This document shows positions 22,168 to 35,300 of a DNA stretch of 64,000 nucleotides, in pieces. The first letter of the stretch is position 1, and every line of letters starts with the position of its first letter. This DNA is from Ipomoea triloba (Eukaryota > Streptophyta > Magnoliopsida > Solanales > Convolvulaceae): NCBI RefSeq assembly GCF_003576645.1, contig NC_044917.1:2684156-2748155 (forward strand). The letters are read 5' to 3'. The notes beneath the pieces were generated by a model. The model did not search any database. It saw only the letters and a program-made list of their open reading frames with translations, and was not told where the DNA came from. The position numbers and the translations under genes are program-made.

Positions 22168-22916
22168 GGCCATGTTTGGTTCGCTAGAAGTGTTTTTCCA
22201 TTGGAAGTGGGTTCCTTCAAATCAAAGAAATTATACTTTTCCCATGTTTGGTTGATTGGAACTTATATTCCAATGGAACTAGAGTTATGCATTTCACAGG
22301 AAAAAAAAATCGGAGGTGAGATGTGGTATTTTATTTTCCGTGTTAGTTGGGAACAAAAAGTGAGATGGTAGGACTATTTTACCCTTTGATTCTTCCTCTT
22401 CCCGTTTCTTTGCTTCTTCTTCTTCACTGCCAAACTGGAAATTAGAAAGCTAGAACTCCAGCAACGCCTGCGATGGTGGACCTCCTCCAGATCAGCAGAT
22501 CGCCGGTCGCCGCCTCATCTCCTGCCGCCTTGTCTCTACGCCTCAAACCTCTCCGCTAGTCGCCGCCTCAGCCTTCGCCGGTCGCCGCCTCGCTCTACGC
22601 CTCCGCCTCCCGCTTCCGCCGCGCTTCCTCCTCTGGTCTGTGGCTCTGATCTGCTGACTGCTTCAAATCCTCTTCAATGACTAAAGAAACCTAAACTGCT
22701 AAACCTATTGTATTATATCAATATTGGGNAGGGGCATTTAGGTCTTTATACACACTATTCCTTATCATTCTAAATTCAACCAAACAACAGAATTTATTTT
22801 CCCAGCAACTTCTTTTCCACCAACCAAACAACATAATTTATCTTCCTGGTAACTACTTTTCCACGAAATTTTACTTCCACTTCCCTTCAAATATTTTCCG
22901 CGAACCAAACATGGCC
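22168..22916. mobile_element. Tourist/PIF-Harbinger-like MITE with TTA target duplication
   Basis: The terminal inverted repeat GGCCATGTTTGGTTCGC at 22168 is matched by GCGAACCAAACATGGCC ending at 22916, and both sides are flanked by TTA (22165-22167, 22917-22919). The 749-bp length and 3-bp TTA duplication fit the Tourist group. Subterminal blocks are also inverted (TTTTCCA.. versus ..TTTTCCNCGA). The interior 22420-22680 is GC- and CT-rich, possibly a captured leader. One ambiguous base lies at 22729. Confidence 0.85.
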
Positions 22917-22919
22917 TTA

Positions 22920-23388
22920 GGGAGTACACGTGAGGGTGGCAACAGCAAAAGGCTTCTTAATGCAGGAAATAAACTAGTGGTAGAATAGAAAAGATGGCAT
23001 CTGGATTCAAGAGAAATGCAAAGGTGGGTCAGCTGGAAACCCTCTTTCAATCCTTTGAAAATTGACATAAAAAGCTTTCTTTTTAACGAATTCCCAAATA
23101 ACCATCAAGCCTTGATGCTTCAACAACTATGATCGAATATCTACAGTATATCATACAATAATTTATATCATGATTTCGGAGTTCGACCTCTGGACCTCCT
23201 TCAAGTTTATAATCCTTATATATATATAGTATAAATGGCTACAAAATTGGTGAAAATCTTTGTTGAATATTTGTATGTATATACCACATGTGACTATGCA
23301 CTTCGATCACATTCCTGTAGTCACAAGTGTCATGGAAACATCAACACAAAACCTCAGCCATTGTTGAACTGCGCCGCAAAATCTGGTT
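22920..23388. other. 3' flank of GCN1
   Basis: No coding region seen. It should contain the GCN1 3' UTR, because that gene is transcribed leftwards and stops at 23389. Confidence 0.5.
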
Positions 23389-26300
23389 TTAGCCACTCGA
23401 AGTATCAATGTCGCTGTCTTCACTAACATCACTGCATCAACAAAGGCGACAAAATATTATAAGCGAACCAGCCAGTGTTTATAAGAAAGAGCACTGATAC
23501 AGGAAATGTCGGTCTAGGTTTGCAAGCCGATATCATTTTTAAAAACAGTTAATAAGCCTTCACCTATATTCTGGGAGCTTCGCAATCCGCCTAGCATCCA
23601 AACCTGTGATAAACTTTTGTGCAGCTTGAACATTGTCTGCACCTGAAAAACACCATTCCACCAACAATTAAGATCATAAGACAGTTCCAAAAATTTGAAA
23701 AAAAAGTTGTGTTGTCTTTACCAAGTAGCTTGAAAGTAAAAATATGGACAAATAAATATTAGAAGCATGGTAGGAAAAACTGTGAAAGAATTCCTTACTT
23801 TTAGTCAATTGGAAAGCATGCAAGGCACATCTCTCGGCAGCAACTCTGACAGGTGTACTTGCATCCTTCATGCACTCAGCTAGTACGGGGCCATACTTTG
23901 ATACATGGATCATTACGGCACTAGGGTTAGACTGCAATAATAAAGCAATGGTTTAGTATCCACATGAATACATAAATTGATAAAATACAATAACACAGCT
24001 CCAAGTAGGTTATGAGTATAAATACGAACTTTGGCAGCCATTTTAAGAGAAGACAAAGCTCGTCTTCTAACTTCACTTGAATCATCCTGCATGGCTGATA
24101 CTATAGATCCAAGAATTTCCAGATGTGAAGAAGTATTTGAAGAATCACTCTGAATTTGATGATATAGGAGTCTTCCAAATGCTCTTGTGGATGTTTCACG
24201 GATCGGGAACTAATAAACAAAGAATTAATTAAATGTTAAGAAGCAGTTCTCATTTCACATGATAAAAGACTAATGGCGTAAAGGAATCCTAATAATACCT
24301 TTTCATCTTTTAAGCTACTTTTGAGACAATTTACTACAGCTCCGTATGATGAAGAAGTACAAATGATGGCAGGAGAGTGCTTTAGCATTGAAGAGATTGT
24401 AAGTACTGCTCCATGCCTTGTGCACCAGGTAGAAGACGATGCTGAGTTTGTGATCTCATTAAGTAAATCAAGAACTTCTTCATCTTCTAAATACTGGAGA
24501 AATATCAAAGTAAAGTTGGGATAAGTAAGCATCATTAACAACGTACTCTATTATAATTAGAATTGATAGGGAAGTAGTAGAAATGACAAATTATGCATAT
24601 GGCTGAGGAAAAAAAAATTCTTTCTTCAGGCAAACCAACATGCAATATAATAGTTCAAAATGGGTTTAACAATGGCTGAATTGTTCAAAATATTATTAGA
24701 AATTCTCTGATTCCTCTCTATTATAAACTAATATTGGGCTAGTCACACAACTGGGCTATAATGCACATGAGCCAAACCACACTAAAAGATTGAATCCAAC
24801 CAATTACAAACACATCTAGCCTAATTGGAAACATATTCAAGGAAATAGTGCATGAGTAAACATAATTCCCCACACCGTCTTAATTTAAATCTCAAACACC
24901 CTACATATTGTGAGATAACCCTGGAAATGTTCTAATTTTGCCCTTTGAAATACACACGCACACACATATATGTGTATGTATATATACATCTATGTGTGTC
25001 TTTATTTGCATATTTGAATATATTCATTTCTTATTTATATGTATATATTTATATACATATTAAGGGCATTAAAGTAAAATGTTTGTCCTGACAGCAAAAG
25101 ATAACCCTCAACTAAACAGGTAAATTTTGCTTTCCCACAATCTTAAACAAACACAAATTATCCTGACAGAAAGAAATTAAGCACATTCTTGGTAATGTGC
25201 AGGAGGAAATGTTTTGGGGGTAATCTTTCTGAGTTTCTGACACTCCGTAAACGAAACATCCTCTAAGGGTAAAATGAATTGCAAAAGAAACGAAATGACA
25301 CAAAAACAGAAGAAGATGAAAATGTGGGAATTAATTTTTTAAATATACAGATTGGTTCTTGTTAGTTGTTAGTAATACAGTAAAGGGATTACAACAAAAA
25401 AGATGTTCGATTAACTAAACAAATCATTTGAAATTGATATATGTGGGATGGCAAGTCTAACCTGTGATATGATTCCCAATATGTTGGCAGCACAAACTCG
25501 TATCTGGTCATCATCATTGTATATCAAATCCTTTAAGAGTGTATAGACACGTGTTCTAGAAGCACTGCTTACACTTTTGCCAGCATGTTTGATCACTCCT
25601 TTCAAAGCAGTCAAAATAGCCTCACGAATTCCAACATCTGAAGCCTGCTGCCCATTTCACCACAATATTAGATTTTGAAGGTTAAAACCAAAGAAAAGAA
25701 AAAAAAATACATTAGATGAAGTATGTCACCTGTAAAGCAGATAAAAGATCACCAACCAAAGGATCAATCCTAGTTGTGAGTGCACTTAGTTTACCAAGGG
25801 CAAGAGCAGCACTTGATCGAACAGTCCTGCAAACAATTTGCATAACATGAGCTAGGAATATGCATCGTAGTACCGAACCTAACAGAACAAACGAGTCTCA
25901 AAATGAACCGAAAAACCATAAGTATTAAAAGCTAACCTTGTATTATCCTGCAAACACTTAACAAATGTTGTTTGAAGCTGGGGAAGAAAAGGCTTTAGGG
26001 CCAACCCACCCTTCCGTATTATGATGCTCAAAGTTGAGAGAATTGCACTTTTCACTTGCCATGGGAATCTGTCCCCTATTATACGAATCAACGGCCTACA
26101 CCAAATAACAATTCATGAACAAGCAATCTAGAATGGCCTTACACTGGTGACCCAAAGGTACAGACAAGTAGAGGACTGTTTTATAGTTGATACACTAATA
26201 AAGAGCATTGTTCAATGCATACCATAAATAGGCAACGTAATGTCTACGTATAGCTTATTGTGTTGGTTGCAATCCTTTTAATAGTCTCATAGTCAAAACT

Positions 26301-29300
26301 AGCAGTGTATAAAACTATAGTAACAGCTCATACCCTGTGATTGGAATGACAAACTCCTTTAATGCTTGCTCACTTGTCACTTCAATTAACTCTCCAAGGC
26401 CCAAAGCTGCTTGCTCTCTTAATTCAGCAGATCCACTTATAAGACCCTACAGATAATAAAGGAAATTCACATAACCATGCAATCAAAACTCAACAATCAT
26501 GCATTTTTAATACTTGTTACCAATGCTTGTAATAATGCGAAACAGATTCCAAAAACAACAACAATAATAAGAACAATCTTTATGTATGATTAATAGATTA
26601 TACTTAGTTTCTTACATATAATAATTATTGGAAGGATTTCTCTGCTATGATTATTAAATATTAGAAAATTTCGTATACAAATGAAGAGATTCTTTCAATG
26701 TAAACATTAAGTTTACAAACAAAAGATAAGCAGGAATACCTGGAGGAAAATAGGAAGCACAGGTTGAAGAGCTTTCCGGAGGCAAAAACCAGGTATTAGA
26801 ACTGGTCCTCCCTGCATGTTTGTATACTCCTCTTAGATTTAAAAATTGTAAATCAACAGGAAGCATAAACAACCTGGAGTAAAATGCACACTCATTTACC
26901 TTTTTCTTCCTACGTTCTTTATCCCTGGATGTTGATACTGCATCGCGAACCAACTTTATATACGAAGGAAGAACTTCTTTAGGAACTGAACTTATCACAC
27001 TAGACAATGCTTCCCAAGCAACCTGTAAAAGAGCATGTTGAGATAAACTAGTACATTAAAGTGCATTGTATAAATGTCATGCAATGAATCAAATAATACC
27101 GTCACGGTAGCTGAATCTGAATCACTTAGTAAAATAATCAGGGTGGATATCACATTTGGAGCCTCATCAACAAGATATAGATCACTGGTTTTAAATAAAT
27201 ATCCAATTAAGTATGCAGAACTTTGTCTGATTGAAGCCTGGAAGAATAAAACTTAAATAGTGTTAGCTAAAGAATGGAATACAAAGAAAAGAAAGTCACA
27301 TTATCACTATGTAAAACAATAAACCATGCCTGACTATCTCCAACTCCTTTGAGAAGCTCCGACAGCAAAGACTCGATACCTTCCTCATCAATTACAGTGA
27401 CAACAGTTTCTGCTGCTTTCTTGGCAAGACTTTGAACCTCCTATATTTTCAAGGTGAAAGCATGACACATTCAAATTATGCAATACAAAAAAAAAACATA
27501 CACACACACACACAAATGAACTTAAGCAATGAATCAAATTTACATGATGTGAAAGAGGAAAGCAAGTAAATGACATTATGGCATAAAAATTAGCTCCCTA
27601 CCATATCAGTATAGCCCATTGCAGTGAGTAAAGCAGGAAGGATGGTACCAAGGTGGACATCAAGACCAGGTCCAGCAACCTCTGCTAAAGCTCCCAAAGC
27701 ATGTGCATTGAAGGCACTGGATATAAAACCAAAGATCTTTGTGAATAATAAAGAAATACTAATAAACAAAAAGCTATAAGAAACAGACACAATACTTACG
27801 AAAGAGGAAGGTGGACAAGCTTGGGAAGGATATGAGGCAGCACAGCACTGGTCCTGACACTGAAAGAAGCATCCAATACATTTTAAAAATCAGAAAATGT
27901 GCCCAGGCAGAAATGTAAGAAAATACACATTTGCAAATGGTTTTCAACCTTAAAATCTGTTTTAAACCATCCAGAGCAGTATCAGAGGTTTGATCGTCCT
28001 CCAGAGCATGCAGAAGTGTCGGAACAATCTCATCAATTGCTTGCATCCCAGCAGTCTACACAAGGAACCATCATCAATTCATCAACAAACTAATATTTAA
28101 AATACAAAAACTGGTATGTTGACACACCAAAACTAACTAGCGGTACCTTGTAGAGAGTGCTGAATGCCAACCCAGCTGATTCACGAACCTCAGGCATGCT
28201 ATAACATCAGAAAATCAGTAAGAAATTTTTCGTACAGGAAAGCAGAAACAAAATTGCTTCCTTCAATACAAGTAAACAATCTCAAACCTATCACAAAGTG
28301 CTGTCCGAATGGTAGGGATAAGCTTGTCCATGAAACTCAGCAACTGGCTCTTCCCAGCACTTGCCATCACTTCACTTAAACCAATGCAAACACCCTGAAA
28401 TCAAGTTCCATTACATTAAAGGCTTTGGCAGATTTGAAGAATTCAACCAATAGTGAATAAGAGAAAGAAGAAGATATCACTCCAGAGTTCAATCAGTTGG
28501 ACAACAAAGCAGAATATGCAAACTTTTCCATCCAAGAAAAGATTCATCCACTCAAACTATTCTAAGTAAAAACTAAAATAAGAAAGGCTGTTAGGCAATC
28601 AATATGAAAGCAACACAAATGATGATGATGATGGCTAAAGGTATGTTTTCTAGGTTGCATAACACAACATTACAAAAATAGTACCATCTATGTACCTATT
28701 ATTACAAATCATATATCTCCCACCTCATCTCCCTTAAACATTTTCTACAGGCATTGAAGAAATTAGAAAACAAAGGGCTAAAAGATACTATGTTTTGTAT
28801 CTCTGTCAGTGGGGCATACTGCTTCACCTTAGTGTTGTTACATCCAAACCTATTAGAACTTTCAAAACACTGAGCAAGATCACTAAGTTAAAGCCTATTC
28901 TTGCACAATGATTCCTTACCAAATTAGTAGACTGAAGATACAATTCGATTATGTGAAAATGACCAATGTGAAGCATTGGATTATAGTAGAGAAAAGAATA
29001 AATCCAAATCAATCATCCCCATAACTATAGTTTATATCTTGCAATTTAAAGTATACTCAGTATATGACGATTCCTAGACATTGCTCTCTTCAGTAGTTTT
29101 GTGGAAGCAAGTTCTAGACAAAAGCATTCAAACTCAAACTATTCCTTGCAAGGCACACTAAAAATATCCTAGAGGCGTAAAAATATAATTTAATAAATAC
29201 ACGTCTAGTAAACATTTTTTTAGACTCCACCGATAAGCTACGGTCCTAGTGGACCTACACTTCTAGTGACAAATATGGATTTAGTAATTTGAGAAGCAGC

Positions 29301-32300
29301 TATACAATGTCCCATTTAAGTGTTAGCTTAAATTACACATCCAGTTGATACATTAGAATCTATAATCATTATGTACACATGTTACATGTACAATGATAGA
29401 AGTTATTTATCATAGACATTTTCATTCATGCACATACCAGAGAGGAAATTGAAGTATGATATCCAAATTCTAATATCAAACATATATTTCTCATTCAGCC
29501 AAGTGTTTGGAGAGCATTCTGGATTCCTAATGCTAATATCGATAAAGCAGCATCAGGTACCAAATGCAGAACGGATAAATTTATCCTAATAAAAATGTAT
29601 ACATGCATCTGTTTGTAATTTTGTATTTGCATGCATAAAGCATTAGAACTTAGAAGAAGAAGAAAAAAACTGATTATCAGTTAGAAAACAAAATGGAAAA
29701 GGCTTCTATATATGAGCAGGCAATAACAATGATCAAAATTTTCAATAAAATATCCAACACAATAGCCCAAAGGGTAAAAAGACTCACTTGTCTTCTGCCA
29801 GGGTTAGGGTCATTTAGACCTTTTGATAATATTGGAATGATTAATGGAAGCACTCTTTCTCCGAGTTTCCTAACAAGCTCACCCAGTGCTCGGCCGGCAA
29901 CCTGGCAAGCACAAGCAACAAAATTCATATTTACAAATTTTTCATACTATGCTTATCAAGGCAGCCTCTGGTAACACATTACATAAATATTAATAACCTG
30001 TCGCCTCTCAGAGGATGAGGAAGCAAGAGAACTAATTAATGTGCTCATCAAAACTGGCATAATTTCCTTTAGAGTTTTAGGAGTATTTGCAACTATAGTT
30101 TTCCACACATGCAATGCAGCCTGAAAAATAAGAGTTAGTTTAGTTCATTAATTACAAGGGAACAGTTCCATTGAAGCGACCATAAACTATTGACTTTAAT
30201 AATACCTGGCGCACAGTTATGCTGACATCAGTCCGAACCATATACAGTGCAGCAAGAACTTCATTACGCTTCTCCCTTCCAAGTACCTCAATGATTGCCC
30301 GTCCATGAGCTTCAGTACTAGAACCTTCATCATCACTACCACCCTCAAGATGAGCTTTTCCAGATGTTCCAGCAACCTGTAGATAATTGACGTTATAAAA
30401 ACAAAAATTACGAATAAAAAACCCTCTTAAGTTATAAACGCATACCTTAAACAAAAGATCACCCAACAATTCCACAGAGCTCTGCCTAATACGCCAATTA
30501 TCATTGAAAATGCCTTCCTCCACAGCAGGAAGAAGCAGAGGCAAGGATCTACATATTATTTAGGGCAAAAAATAAATGAAGTAAGCCTACAAGAGAATAT
30601 TGAAAATAACACCTATAGATTGACAATTATCTATTAGATCAAAAACCATAATAATGACGAAAAACACTGCACAGTATTTTCCCACTAGGCAACTTAAACA
30701 GGAGGCATTATAAAAGCACATCCTCATCAAAATAAAATATTTGGTTACAGCATAAAACCAGATTGAAGGGATTTTTAAAACTGACGTTGTTGCATAATGC
30801 TCCACCAAAACATGGCCAGCACCAAGTGCAGCATCACGCACAGATTCATTCTCATCGGCAAGTCCTGAGGAATGTAGCATCAGCAGATATTATAGTAAGA
30901 ATTAGCGCCAAAACCATGACAAGCCCATTTAACAGTGACCTCTTGAAGGAAAAATAAGCATACAAGATATTTAACTTGAGGTACAGACGTTTTAATTGTG
31001 TGTGTATGAATTCTTAATAACTACTTCACCTATTGTTTGCAAGTGCAAGAGACACAGAGAAAGATAGAGAGAGTGTGTACCATCTATAATTGCTGGAAGA
31101 ACCTGCTGCAAATAGTTCTGGAATTGGACACCTAAAGATCTCGGAAGATACTAAAAAAGAAAGATCATCAGAGCTATTTGAAATCCAGATTAATTCAACA
31201 AAAAAGAAATTCAGTGCAAGGGCAAGAAAACAAAAACCATTAGAGCATACCCTAAAGAGTGTCAAATAGCCATCACGAACTGATGCCTTTTGATGAGAAC
31301 AGTTCCGAATAATATCTGGAAGTATGGTCTCAAAATACTCTATACCCAGTGCAGCCAATACCTATAAAAGAAAATGTAGTTGGCATAATTATATGTCAAT
31401 TGTCAAAAAATTTGTCCAAGTGAGAAAAATGAGCAGATGCATAATAAAGAATATCGCAGAGATACCATTTAAACCCCAGCAACAAAAAGCAAAAGATATA
31501 TGAAGCACAAAACAATAGTTGATACTCTAAACCCACATACTAAATCTCAAAACTAGTCTTGCACTCTTGTGCAGTTCATAGTAATAAACAACAGTGATTG
31601 CTTTCAAATGTCCAAGTTGGCAAGTTCCACTCCAATAGTCAAAATTTTATGATACGGCTTACATTGTATTTTCAATTTTAAGAAAGAACCTTTATTTATT
31701 TATTTTAATTTTCAAGAAATCCAAGCAAAAAGAAAAACATACTTGCAAATAAGAAAATAGTTGGTGATGTTCCAATTCAATTGAATTCTTAAATAATACC
31801 ATAACTTTAAGCATTGAATAGAATTATCATGAGTCAGTATTGCAAATGCAATTTCTATTATATCTGTAACAGAAAAAATGAATAAAAGTACATATGTATG
31901 TACCCAACTTGTATATAACACTTTCTCTGATGGCAGAAAAAGTTAATATCAAGTTCAATCATTGACAAGGTTCAAAGAAAGGGTGGAAAAGATACTTTCT
32001 AATTGAATTATTGAAGTATTAAATTATATAAACAATGAATGCTGTTAAATGCAAATATTTACACACAGAGCATCTAGTGATTAAAACCTCATTCTTCAAA
32101 GCATTACCAATTTGGAAGTAAATATGAGCAAGTTCAGATAGCAAAAGGACAGCAGAAAGGCCTTCTGTAGTTGGCTAAAAGTCTAGAACTGAATGCATTT
32201 TGTGAAACAGATAACAATCCTAAAATAGGGTAAATTTGAAAAAGAAACTGTGCAAAAGTGGCAAAGTAAAAAGCATTTTTACCTCGCCAAGGCCTTGTGC

Positions 32301-35300
32301 TGCTCCTGAGCGCTCAACATTACTGCCATCTGATTTCAGAGTATCTAACAACCAAGGAACCAAGTCTGGGAAGTTTTCTTCTCCCATTCCCCTTATAAGA
32401 GAGCCAATGGCTCTTGCAGCCACTGAACGAACTTCAGGAATAGGATCCAGAAGAACCTAATGAATATAAAGATTGTTTATAAATCCATATTTTCTCTCCA
32501 AGGTCTATTCACCTCAACTAATTTACAATACCTTTTTAACTTCAGGAAGAAGCAATCCTATATAAGGTATCATGTCCTTTGGTTCTGTGACCAAAGAACA
32601 CATGTTCCCAACAATTTGGGCAGCTTTCTTCTTAGTTTCAGCACTTCTTTCTCTAAGGCCTCGATGGACAATGGGTACCAACAATGCCAGAGATGGAGCA
32701 TCAATTGTATTAACAAAAGTTGTCTGCAATAAAGTAATATGCATAAGTCTTTCCAAAATTGTAAATGCATGAAAAACTAAGGCAGAGCAGTATAAACCTG
32801 GAGGAGTATGTCAAGGGAGTATTTTGTGTGTTCATTGGGTTCTGTAAGGCCCATCAGAAGTGTAGGCACAAGAGCAGATATCTCGGGATTCTTTATAACA
32901 CTCCCTACCTATAAGCAACAAAATGTCAAAATTTGTAAAACAAAGAAGAGAATAAAAAATTAATAGAAATTTGGATACAAGGAGCTTTTTCACCTGCTGA
33001 AGTGCTGTCTGTCCAGCTGATTGAACTTTGGGATGAGTGTCAGTCAAGACCTGTAATAACAAACAACTGAGGCTTGCTTGAAAAATTGTAGCTTTTCTTG
33101 TTCAGTTCATAGCATGTGCCTTTTGGTGTTATGTATGAATTTAATGTATGCATTCAACATTTTTTTACAAATAGGGCATAACAAGACATTCAGAAATCTA
33201 AAAGTAAACCTCTGTTAACTTTGGCACAATCTTAGGGAGGCACTGTGACAACTGCTGCGGCGCACAGTATGCCATAGCACCAAGAAGTTGAACACTACTT
33301 TGCTTTGTCCTCCAAGCTTTATCTTCGAGGCCCTGATATAATAAGAATATTGTAAACACGCATCTCCATTAAAAAATATTTACAATACATAATACAGGTA
33401 GAGAATAAAAAGAAACAGGCAATAAGGTCATTAAAGAAAAAGAAATGTGGCACAGAGGATAATTGGTAAAGCAAATGGCAGAATAATTGGCTTGTCACAA
33501 AAAGGGAATTAAATATTTTAAATGCACCTCAAAGAGGACAAAGTAAGAAAATGGAGAATGGGAGTTAATCAATAAAAGTGATGCAGCATACTCAAAGAAT
33601 CACAAATGAAAACAAATTTCAATACATTAACCCATTTACATAGTGCATGTAGTATAGTTTTGTAACATCTGAAACTTTCTAGTGGAGCCAAGCATTACAC
33701 AGTTACATTATGTTTTACTTTTGGGAGCAAAACTTATAAAACCCTTGGAGAAGCTCTCAAATCCATTGAACTCATGAAAATGGAAAAAAGACTGGGAAAG
33801 TTTGAGAGATTGGGATAGCGTTCTTCATATACAGAACTGGTTCCAAAATATGGTTAGGGTTGTTTTCTTTTCTTTTTCCAATTTGACAGGTGCAGAGGTG
33901 GGTGCATACCTCTATAAATTACAAAAATTTCAATGAATAGACTTTGAGTGTGGGCAAAGACAAAAGGCTGAAGAGTTTGGTGGTGCATGGCTAGTTTGTC
34001 ACAATAAATGTTACCCAGAAAGTGATGGTCTTTCAACGGTAAATTTGACAGGGACCACATATGTACACAGCTAGAAATCAAAATATTACAAGAGAACACT
34101 CTCAATATGCATCCATGCAAGAGTCTACTACAAGTAATTATCTCTTACCACACAGATGAAAAATAAAGGATGTATAATAGAACCTTTAGAAGTGATGGAA
34201 GGATTAGCTTCACTCCTTGAGCAGTCAATTGAGACATCATTGCCCGAGCAGCACATTCTGCAGCTTCTCTGACCGCAACCACTTGATCAGAGAAAGAAAC
34301 CAGTAGTAATGGTAGCATTTGAATTACATAGCTGCAGGAAACAGAGGGAGGCTGTGATGAGATAATGATTTTAACATTTAACTATATACTGGTATACACC
34401 TCCCATCATCATTTGAAACACAGACTATCTAGAATGAAACGGGAGGATATCTTTTAGTCAGAGCAGACATACGGCTCAAACAATTTTCCTAGTGTCTCGC
34501 AGAGGCATTCAAATGCTAATAATGCTCCTTCACGGCTTTTAGCAGAATTCCTGAAAAAAAAAAAAAAAAAAGATTCAGGTACAATCATGGTGCCTTTCAA
34601 CTAGAAAAAGTACAGACATGGAAATGCAAATGCATCAGTTAACCCACCAGGAAAAATCAAAACTTAAGGTAACAACAAATCAATACTGGAAAAAACTACT
34701 GACCTGTCTAGAAATCCTTCACGCAAGGTTGTAATGATACCATATTTCTTTATGCAGGAAATTTTGAAACCCTTAACAACCCCTGCAAGTCCAAAAGCTG
34801 CTCCTCGGCGCTCCCCATATTTGTCACTCTTCATTAATTTATCTAGAAGCCTAGAAACAAGAGCAGGTCCATCCTCCTGATGAATGTAAAAAGGAAATAA
34901 CAAAAGAAAGATCCAATTATGAGAATAGAAAATATTTTGTATTTGAAAAGTGCAGTAAGGTTTATAAGAAAAGGGGAGAGGAATTCAAAGAAAAAAGTAA
35001 GGGCAACAAAGAAAAGTAAAAATAAAGAGAAATAGTATATAAACAATAAGAAATTCATTTAATTTCACTTTTGGCTGATCAGAAAAAAATACAAGGAAAC
35101 AAGGGTAAGGGTAATAAACAGGGGATTTTGCCACAAGGCCCAAAACAAAGCTATTGTATATCAATGATCAAAAAGAAGGGCTTAGGAAAAGAACAGATTA
35201 TAGAAATACATTAGAAGTGCAATCTAGGGGGTGCCAAACTGGATTGCAGTTAAGCCATAGTTGAGTTGAGTTTGTTTGATATGAACACATTCAATATGCA

